A DNA stretch of 12,838 nucleotides from an uncultured Prevotellaceae bacterium. GTDB lineage: Bacteria; Bacteroidota; Bacteroidia; Bacteroidales; Bacteroidaceae. A model generated the notes under the pieces. It was not told the DNA's origin, did not search any database, and worked only from the letters and a program-made list of their open reading frames with translations. The translations under genes and the position numbers were made by a program. The DNA lies in contig CAMZHP010000069.1 in assembly GCA_947306845.1 (NCBI GenBank), positions 1 through 12,838 on the forward strand, in the 5' to 3' direction. Below, one piece after another: positions 7,690 to 12,838 of the stretch. How positions within the stretch are numbered: position 1 is the first letter of the stretch; each line of letters starts with the position of its first letter.

Positions 7690-8655
7690 CTATCTCAATC
7701 GGTCGAGTTGTTTACCAACAGCACGGGCAGCACGCTCTCCCCGCTCAATCATTGTGCTGATGCTCTCAGTGCCAAAACTAGAAATGTCATATTCGGCCAA
7801 CTGCGGGTTGATGTAGATGTCAGCGTCCTCACGGTTGGCTTTGTTCTTCTTCCAGTCAGGACGAGAAACAAGCCAGTCGAGTATGCCACCAATCCCGAAG
7901 GTCTCTTTCAACGAGAAGTCACGTTCCTCATGCTGTATCTGCTCCAAATCTATGGCGATGACGATGTCGGCTCCCATCTCACGGACCACATCCACAGGCA
8001 GGTTGTTGAGCATGCCACCATCCACCAGCAGTTTTCCTTTCCATTTGACGGGCTTGAATGCTCCGGGGATGCCGATACTGGCACGCATCGCCAATTCCAG
8101 CTCACAACTGTCCATAATGACTTCTTCGTGTTTTTTCAGGTCAACGGCGACGCATCTGAAGGGGATGGGAAGATCATCAAAGCTTGCGATACCGTCGTAT
8201 TGTTTTGTTAAGCTGTCCAGCAATAGCGTGATATTGGTTCCGCCTAAAAGACCAAGACCGAATTCTTCTGTCTCAGTCTTCTTAATGCTACCACTAATAG
8301 GAAATCCAAAAAGATAGGTGACACCATCGCGTTGATCTAAGATGCTCTTGCGGAGGTCTTTGTTGCGATCGCCAATCAGAGACAGCCATTCTTGGCAACG
8401 GAACAGGGAGTCTAACTCTTGGGCACTATATCCACAGGCATACAGGCCTCCCACAATGGCGCCTATGCTGGTGCCGGCAATGTAATCGGGACGGATCCCT
8501 TTCTCCTCAAGCACTTTCAGCACACCCACCTCAGCAGCTCCTCTGGCTCCACCACCACCCAATGCCAGTCCAATCTTGGGGCGATGGGAGGTGTCGCCGG
8601 CAAGCAGTATGCTGCTTAGCGTTGTCAGTATCATAACGACCAATGTTCTCAGCAT
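7690..8655 (-). CDS. Secreted patatin-like phospholipase
   Basis: This is a 321-residue serine lipase/acyl hydrolase of the patatin family, which cleaves acyl esters with a Ser-Asp dyad. All signature elements are present: the oxyanion-hole loop GGGGARG at 33-39, the nucleophile elbow GTSIG with Ser63, and the DGG motif with Asp212. Residues 1-19 (MLRTLVVMILTTLSSILLA) form a signal peptide, so the enzyme should act in the periplasm rather than the cytoplasm, unlike RssA-type proteins. It ends after the lipase domain and lacks the C-terminal outer-membrane barrel carried by the longer PlpD-like patatins. It begins 3 bases after the stop of the small lipoprotein gene and is expected to share the promoter at 9102-9132. 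The natural substrate (membrane phospholipid or dietary or host lipid) is not visible from the sequence. Confidence 0.9.
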   Translation of the reverse strand: MLRTLVVMILTTLSSILLAGDTSHRPKIGLALGGGGARGAAEVGVLKVLEEKGIRPDYIAGTSIGAIVGGLYACGYSAQELDSLFRCQEWLSLIGDRNKDLRKSILDQRDGVTYLFGFPISGSIKKTETEEFGLGLLGGTNITLLLDSLTKQYDGIASFDDLPIPFRCVAVDLKKHEEVIMDSCELELAMRASIGIPGAFKPVKWKGKLLVDGGMLNNLPVDVVREMGADIVIAIDLEQIQHEERDFSLKETFGIGGILDWLVSRPDWKKNKANREDADIYINPQLAEYDISSFGTESISTMIERGERAARAVGKQLDRLR

Positions 8656-8658
8656 ATA

Positions 8659-9078
8659 CTATTCTGTTTTTGTTTCTGTTGTGGGATTGTCTTCTATGGT
8701 GATGGGGTGGTCACGCCAATATTGCTCCTCGTCGAAGGTGGGGATGGGGTCGATGGCCTCATAGTCCTGCCGAAAGTAGATGTCAGGTTCGGGCTCAATG
8801 GCCTCGTTCATCTCCGGAGCTATGTAGTAGTGGTAGCGGCTGAAATCCTCCTTGCCCTTGCTCTTCGACGCTCCTGGACTATAGCCTTCAAACTCATGAT
8901 ATACTTCCGGTTTCTCTTTATCGGGACGTCCTAATTTGTTGATGAGCTGACGTAATTGGGCTCGGTCGCATGAAGACAACAGCGCACTGCAAATCAAAAC
9001 CAAAAGCATTGCACACTTGCTGCGCGTGAAAGCAAGCGCATGGGAATGAAACTTGGCGTGTGGTCGGACATTGTTCAT
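8659..9078 (-). CDS. Small lipoprotein of unknown function, cotranscribed with the patatin
   Basis: A 139-residue protein that I do not recognise. A basic N-terminus and a hydrophobic stretch end in the lipobox LLSSC (Cys37 from this start), so a lipid anchor is expected. The rest is hydrophilic, rich in Tyr, Glu, Asp and Pro, and has no recognisable domain (YHEFEGYSPG; SRYHYYIAPEMNEAIEPEPD). The frame is open up to an ATG at 9147, but that codon lies upstream of a consensus promoter (9102-9132) whose predicted start site is near 9095. I therefore chose the ATG at 9078. A third ATG at 9009 would give 116 residues and a very short, uncharged n-region, which is less likely. The 3-base gap to the patatin gene suggests linked expression and possibly a joint envelope role, which is inference only. 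Confidence 0.7.
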   Translation of the reverse strand: MNNVRPHAKFHSHALAFTRSKCAMLLVLICSALLSSCDRAQLRQLINKLGRPDKEKPEVYHEFEGYSPGASKSKGKEDFSRYHYYIAPEMNEAIEPEPDIYFRQDYEAIDPIPTFDEEQYWRDHPITIEDNPTTETKTE

Positions 9079-9101
9079 GGCGACAATATTCAATCTTTCC
9101 G

Positions 9102-9132
9102 CAAATTTAAAGCATTTCAAAAGACTGACAAA
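9102..9132 (-). promoter_or_regulatory. Consensus Bacteroidota promoter of the lipoprotein-patatin operon
   Basis: On the minus strand a TTTG -33 box (9129-9132) and a TAAATTTG -7 box (9102-9109) are separated by exactly 19 bases, matching TTTG-N19-TAnnTTTG. The predicted start near 9095 leaves a leader of about 17 bases before the ATG at 9078. A 14-base inverted repeat, AAAACATTTGTTTT (9130-9143), overlaps the -33 box and could be an operator, although A/T-rich palindromes also arise by chance. Confidence 0.7.
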
Positions 9133-9271
9133 ACATTTGTTTTCCAAAAACAGAAAAACGATGGCCTTTTGAGTCCTTTTTCAGTTTTTTTATGGAAATT
9201 TCAAATCCTTGCAACAGCTCTGCAATTTGCAAAACAGAATGCCAACAGTGGTCTTCAATCAATGCCTCCTC

Positions 9272-10165
9272 TCAATGTCTGATTTTTATTGGCTCCACAT
9301 GTACCGCAACGTGGGTCTCCTCTCCATAGCGTTCTCTGAGCATTCGCTCCACTTCCGAGGCTTTGTCATGGGCCTCGCGCAGTGTGATGTCGCCGTCCAT
9401 CCTGATGTGCAGTTCTATGGCATAATGGTTGCCCAATCTTCTGGTCCGGAGATTGTGGGGTTCCACAACACCAGGAAGAGTTGACACCATGTTGAGCATT
9501 TCTTTCTCCATGCTGTCTGGCAACGAACGTTCTGTCAGGTCGCCGATGCCATTGCCCAGTAAATCGAAAGACACCTTGACGATGAGTAGGCCGACTACAA
9601 TGGATGCCAGGGGGTCGAGCACTGTCCAGCGCTGACCCAGGAAAATGGCGCCCCCGATACCGATGGCGGTACCTATGGACGACAGAGCGTCGCTGCGGTG
9701 ATGCCATGCGTTGGCTTCCAATGCCTGCGAGTTGAGCTTTCGGGCCTTTACGGTGGTGTAGCGATAAATACCCTCTTTGACGGCGATAGAAAGAAGTGCC
9801 ACCCAGAACGCCAGCATGCCGGGGGCAGTCAAGTTTTCGCCTTTCCACCATGCCATGATCTTGGCCAATCCGCTGTAGAGAATGCCGAAGGACACCATTA
9901 ACAGCGCAAATCCTATCAGGGTGGTGGCCAGCGTCTCATATTTGCCGTGGCCGTAGTCGTGGCTCTTGTCCTGTGGCTTGCCGCTGATATGGATGAACAC
10001 CAGCACGATGATGTCAGTAACGAAATCGGACAGCGAATGGACGGCATCTGCCAGCATGGCGGCACTATGTCCCAGGATGCCTGCCGCAAACTTGATGAGC
10101 AGCAGGAATACATTTGCTGCTCCTCCTACCAGCGTCACCTTGTAAATTTCCTTATTCCTTTCCAT
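9272..10165 (-). CDS. Cation diffusion facilitator (CDF) metal efflux transporter, YiiP/FieF-like
   Basis: This is a 297-residue inner-membrane metal/proton antiporter that exports divalent cations, probably Zn2+ and perhaps Fe2+, from the cytoplasm. Six membrane segments occupy about residues 1-210 and a cytoplasmic metal-sensing domain covers about 211-297, which is full length for the family. The transport site is visible as Asp47-x3-Asp51 in the second segment (HSLSDFVTD) and His155-x3-Asp159 in the fifth (HHRSD). This is the same D/D/H/D quartet as E. coli YiiP (FieF). The cytoplasmic loop DKSHDYGHGKYE (66-77) corresponds to the second zinc-site loop of that protein. The start follows its own promoter (10193-10222), so the gene is probably transcribed alone. 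After the stop at 9272 no U-tract terminator is visible, so some read-through into the lipoprotein operon is possible. Metal preference cannot be fixed by reading alone. Confidence 0.93.
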   Translation of the reverse strand: MERNKEIYKVTLVGGAANVFLLLIKFAAGILGHSAAMLADAVHSLSDFVTDIIVLVFIHISGKPQDKSHDYGHGKYETLATTLIGFALLMVSFGILYSGLAKIMAWWKGENLTAPGMLAFWVALLSIAVKEGIYRYTTVKARKLNSQALEANAWHHRSDALSSIGTAIGIGGAIFLGQRWTVLDPLASIVVGLLIVKVSFDLLGNGIGDLTERSLPDSMEKEMLNMVSTLPGVVEPHNLRTRRLGNHYAIELHIRMDGDITLREAHDKASEVERMLRERYGEETHVAVHVEPIKIRH

Positions 10166-10192
10166 TCTGTGAAAAAGTTAGCTCCGCGCTGG

Positions 10193-10222
10193 CAAAATTA
10201 CGCAAAAAAAGCGTACCGCAAT
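10193..10222 (-). promoter_or_regulatory. Predicted promoter of the CDF transporter gene
   Basis: On the minus strand the -7 box reads TAATTTTG (10193-10200), an exact TAnnTTTG match. A partial -33 box ATTG (10219-10222) stands 18 bases upstream. The predicted start near 10186 gives a leader of about 20 bases. The spacer contains an inverted repeat, ACGC-A7-GCGT on the plus strand (10200-10214), next to the -7 box. It could be a repressor site, but its arms are only four bases long. Confidence 0.55.
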
Positions 10223-10246
10223 ATAAAACTAACGATAAAGTCAGAA

Positions 10247-11383
10247 TTATTGGGTGATGTATTTCACCTTGGAGGCATCACGGGGCTTGGCAGCAGGTTG
10301 CTCGTCGGGATAGCCAATGGCCAAAATGTAGTTGAGCTCGTAGCCGGAAGGAATGTCAAGTCGGTCGAGGAAAAACTTGGCTTGCTCATTGGACTTGAGA
10401 AAACGGACAGGACCACCGAGACAGCAAGTTCCGAGTCCCATCGCCTGAGCAGCAATCATCATGTTCTCACCCAACATGCCCGCATCCAACTGTCCGCCAT
10501 TGTTGGGGGTACAGACACAGATAAGGGTAGGGGCATTGCGGAACATATTCTTGAAATCTGGGTCTCGGGCTACCTGGTCGGGATTGGCCTTGCGATATAC
10601 TTCTGTTACATCTCGAATGAGCTGAGGGCCTTCCACCACGCGTACCGCCCAAGGCTGTCTGTTCATGCCACTAGGTGCGTTGATGCCACAACGCACAATA
10701 ACCTCCAATTTCTCATGCTCCACAGGGCGGTCAGCGTAATTGCGGATCGAACGGCGCGCCATCATCGCGCTCAGCACTGGATTCAGCTCTGTCTGAAGGT
10801 CGGTCTCTATGTCTGACAGAGGATGTGTTGGTTCGTAGCGGCGGATGACACGGCCATCGCGTGTTACGAGGAATTTGGTGAAATTCCATTTGATATCTGA
10901 CTTCTTGTCGTAGTCGGCATCTGACTTGCGTAGCATCTCATCCATGAATTTCCCACGCTGATTGTCCGTGTCGAAGCCTCCGAAGCCTTGCTGAGATTTC
11001 AGATAGGTGAATAGGGGAGAGGCGTTGGCTCCATTGACATCAATCTTGTCGAACTGGGGAAACTGAATATTGAAGTTTGCCGTGCAAAATTGGTGGATTT
11101 CCTGTATGGAACCAGGTGCCTGGGAACCAAATTGGTTGCAGGGGAAGTCGAGAATCTCCAGCCCGGCGGCATTGTATTTCTCATAGAGAGATTCCAGTTC
11201 TTTGTACTGTGGGGTAAAGCCACAACGGGTGGCGGTGTTCACAATCAGTAGCACCTTACCGCGGTAGTCTGATAAAGGGATGGTTTTTCCTTCATCATTG
11301 GTTACCTGAATGTCATAGATGCCTTGGGCGGAAAGGACCATCGTTCCCAAAAGGGAAATGATAATAATGCAGAGTTGTTTCAT
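10247..11383 (-). CDS. Secreted fusion: glutathione-peroxidase-type thiol peroxidase joined to a nitroreductase
   Basis: This is a 378-residue protein made of two redox enzymes. Residues 1-20 are a signal peptide ending in LSAQ. Residues about 22-195 form a GPx domain with peroxidatic Cys54 (NTATRCGFTPQY), FPCNQFG with Gln84, and WNFTKFLV with Trp166 and Asn167. Cys100 (QFCTANF) matches the resolving cysteine of thioredoxin-dependent GPx such as yeast Gpx3, so thioredoxin-like reductants are more likely than glutathione. Residues about 205-365 form a complete small nitroreductase domain with the FMN-binding ARRSIRNY, NAPSGMNRQPW and GLGTCCLGG motifs. No stop or frameshift lies between the domains. 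The frame extends to an ATG at 11431, but that codon lies inside the stem-loop at 11411-11436, whereas the ATG at 11383 directly precedes a good signal peptide. No consensus promoter is visible in the 76 bases upstream, so read-through from the permease gene is possible. An FMN enzyme outside the cytoplasm, where NAD(P)H is absent, is odd. Confidence 0.88.
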   Translation of the reverse strand: MKQLCIIIISLLGTMVLSAQGIYDIQVTNDEGKTIPLSDYRGKVLLIVNTATRCGFTPQYKELESLYEKYNAAGLEILDFPCNQFGSQAPGSIQEIHQFCTANFNIQFPQFDKIDVNGANASPLFTYLKSQQGFGGFDTDNQRGKFMDEMLRKSDADYDKKSDIKWNFTKFLVTRDGRVIRRYEPTHPLSDIETDLQTELNPVLSAMMARRSIRNYADRPVEHEKLEVIVRCGINAPSGMNRQPWAVRVVEGPQLIRDVTEVYRKANPDQVARDPDFKNMFRNAPTLICVCTPNNGGQLDAGMLGENMMIAAQAMGLGTCCLGGPVRFLKSNEQAKFFLDRLDIPSGYELNYILAIGYPDEQPAAKPRDASKVKYITQ

Positions 11384-11410
11384 TTTTCTTGAATGTTTGA
11401 TTAATATGAA

Positions 11411-11436
11411 GGAGGGTGCTGTTGGTAGCACCCTCC
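11411..11436 (-). terminator. Strong stem-loop after the lactate permease gene
   Basis: A perfect 10-bp inverted repeat (GGAGGGTGCT / AGCACCCTCC) encloses a 6-base loop, 24 bases after the permease stop and 28 bases before the ATG of the peroxidase-nitroreductase gene. It is the strongest hairpin I found by eye in the intergenic regions. On the minus strand it is followed by TTCATATTAATC, not by a clear U-tract. It may therefore act as a weak terminator, an attenuator or an mRNA stabiliser that still lets some transcription into the next gene. Confidence 0.55.
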
Positions 11437-11459
11437 ATGAATAGTAGGTAGGTTATTGC

Positions 11460-12838
11460 TTAGAATACATGCAGACCGAGGAAGACCATCAGACCATTCA
11501 TCAGGATCCAGAAGATGGCGAATGGCATGGTCTTGCGCATGATGTCACCGTCCTGACCCTCCATGTCGCAGGCGGCAGTAGCAATGGCAATGCTCTGAGG
11601 AGACAGCAACTTTCCTCCCTCAGATCCCGCACAGTTGGCGGCTGCCAACCAGTTGGTCTCGTTGCCGCTGACTCCAAAGAAGGTGCCTTGATTGACAAGG
11701 CCGAGGTCGCTGGCTGCGGTGGCCTGTAGCTTGCCGAAAAGAATGTTGGCGTTGGTGGCACTGCCAGTGACGAAGGTGCCGATGGAGCCGATGAGCGGTG
11801 CAAAGAATGGGAAGAAGGTGCCGGTGAGGGCGACAAGTCCCTTGGCAATGTCATTGGTCATGCCGGTGTTGTTCATCAGCATCGCCATGGCGACAAGGCA
11901 GCAGATGGTCACGACGGTCTTCTGCAGGTTGACGGTGGTGCGGGCAAGCAACTTCATCAGCTTTCCAAAGCTCATGCCCTGAATGAGACCGCCTATTGTG
12001 GCGCCGAGGAAAATCATCAGACCGGCGTTGGAGAGCCAACCAAACTTGAAGGTATTGCCTATGACGGGCAGGTCGAACTGTGTTACCAGCGTCTTATTGA
12101 GCAAAGTATTGATGGGCGGGACTATCTTGCTGGAGATGAGAATGAAGAAGATGATGAGTCCATAGACACTCCATGCCTTGAAGGTCTTGGTCATTCCAAA
12201 TTTCTTCTTCTCCACAATCACCTCGTCGGAGGGATTCTCGTCGTGGATGAACAGTTTGTTGTAGATCAACATCGCGATGATGGCGGCCACACTGCCGAGG
12301 ATAGCGGGGGTCTCAGGACCGATGAAGTGGGCGCAGCAGAACTGAACGATGATGGAGAACGTGCCAACAAAAAGGGCCAGCGTGATGTTCTTCATGATCT
12401 TTGTGCGGTCGGTCATCATCAGGATGAGGAACGGGGTGATGTAGAACATCAAGGCCAATTGAACGATGATGAACGTGGCGACCTCGCAGAGCATCTCAGG
12501 AGAAGCGACACCTTCGGCAGCCACCTGGTTGGCCAGTGTAGTGGCAGGAAGACCTACGGCTCCGAAACCTACGGCTACGGTATTGGCAATCAAACAGATG
12601 ACGGCAGAGAACATTGGCTTAAAACCCAAACCGATGAGAATGGCGGCGGGAATGGCAACAGCGGTGCCAAAACCGGCCATACCTTCAAGGACACCGCCCA
12701 GACCCCAGGTCAGGAGGAGAACAAGCAGGCCTTTGTCTGAGGTCATCTGGATGAACTGGGTCTTGATGGTCTCAATCTCCTTCGTCTCACAAAGGATGTT
12801 GTAACTGTAGATGGCGCAGATGATGATGAGGATAATGG
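11460..12838 (-). CDS. lctP: LctP-family lactate permease (C-terminal 458 residues; start lies beyond the right edge)
   Basis: This is an inner-membrane transporter of the lactate permease family (LctP/LldP, TC 2.A.14), which imports lactate or related 2-hydroxy acids with protons. The frame is open from the window edge to the TAA at 11460. An internal ATG at 12746 is not the start, because 30 in-frame residues before it still read as family sequence (AIYSYNILCETKEIETIKTQ). Family hallmarks are the LEGMAGFGTAVAIPAA loop just after that ATG, FAPLIGSIGTFVTGSATNAN and NILFGKLQATAASDLG, and near the C-terminus GSEGGKLLSPQSIAIATAA. About ten long hydrophobic stretches alternate with short loops, including a charged loop HDENPSDEVIVEKKKFG. 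The usual family length is about 500-560 residues, so roughly 50-100 N-terminal residues are missing. The true substrate could be lactate, glycolate or another short hydroxy acid. The gene ends before a strong stem-loop. Confidence 0.88.
   Translation of the reverse strand, partial: IILIIICAIYSYNILCETKEIETIKTQFIQMTSDKGLLVLLLTWGLGGVLEGMAGFGTAVAIPAAILIGLGFKPMFSAVICLIANTVAVGFGAVGLPATTLANQVAAEGVASPEMLCEVATFIIVQLALMFYITPFLILMMTDRTKIMKNITLALFVGTFSIIVQFCCAHFIGPETPAILGSVAAIIAMLIYNKLFIHDENPSDEVIVEKKKFGMTKTFKAWSVYGLIIFFILISSKIVPPINTLLNKTLVTQFDLPVIGNTFKFGWLSNAGLMIFLGATIGGLIQGMSFGKLMKLLARTTVNLQKTVVTICCLVAMAMLMNNTGMTNDIAKGLVALTGTFFPFFAPLIGSIGTFVTGSATNANILFGKLQATAASDLGLVNQGTFFGVSGNETNWLAAANCAGSEGGKLLSPQSIAIATAACDMEGQDGDIMRKTMPFAIFWILMNGLMVFLGLHVF

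Noticed and set aside
9079..9147. N-terminal extension of the small lipoprotein starting at the ATG at 9147.
   Set aside because: The ATG lies upstream of a consensus promoter whose predicted start site is near 9095, and the extra 23 residues would precede a normal lipoprotein signal.
9947..10816. A plus-strand reading frame of 289 codons.
   Set aside because: It lies antisense across the start of the CDF gene, the intergenic promoter and the C-terminal half of the peroxidase-nitroreductase gene, which have clear family motifs. Its own translation shows no coherent domain or signal.
11384..11431. N-terminal extension of the peroxidase-nitroreductase protein starting at the ATG at 11431.
   Set aside because: That ATG is inside the stem-loop at 11411-11436, and the extension would put 16 residues in front of a complete signal peptide that has its own ATG at 11383.

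Overview
The window comes from a member of the Bacteroidota, most likely a Prevotella-type gut or oral anaerobe. The evidence is a SusC/RagA TonB-dependent receptor, a giant propeller-type sensor/AraC regulator, Bacteroidota promoter boxes (TTTG ... TAnnTTTG) and starts without Shine-Dalgarno sites. Base composition is moderate, close to half G+C. All eight genes lie on the minus strand, so transcription runs from the right end of the window to the left. I see no tRNA, rRNA, insertion sequence, CRISPR array or phage gene, and no gene-free stretch longer than 300 bases.

Right part (about 9272-12838), in order of transcription: the C-terminal 458 residues of an LctP-family lactate permease; a strong 10-bp stem-loop; a secreted protein that joins a glutathione-peroxidase-type thiol peroxidase to a nitroreductase in one chain; and a cation diffusion facilitator with a YiiP/FieF-like metal site and its own promoter. 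This looks like housekeeping transport and redox functions.

Middle (7690-9132): a consensus promoter drives a small lipoprotein of unknown function and, 3 bases after it, a secreted patatin-like lipase.

Left part (1-7624): a polysaccharide-utilisation-type locus. A family 3 glycoside hydrolase lipoprotein is followed after 3 bases by a 985-residue regulator with a signal peptide, a periplasmic beta-propeller sensor, a Y_Y_Y domain, one membrane segment and a cytoplasmic AraC-type HTH. It has no histidine kinase and no receiver domain, so it should act as a membrane-tethered one-component regulator. Next comes a 282-base regulatory region and then a SusC-like receptor that runs off the left edge; a SusD partner is expected just outside. 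The region holds four direct repeats of TTGTCCACC at 19-21 base spacing directly upstream of a TATCTTTG -7 box, and a duplicated 27-base element in the transcript leader.

Most interesting: the kinase-less sensor-regulator together with a visible candidate operator at the promoter it probably controls; the repeated leader element; and the secreted peroxidase-nitroreductase fusion. The substrate of the locus cannot be told from this window.
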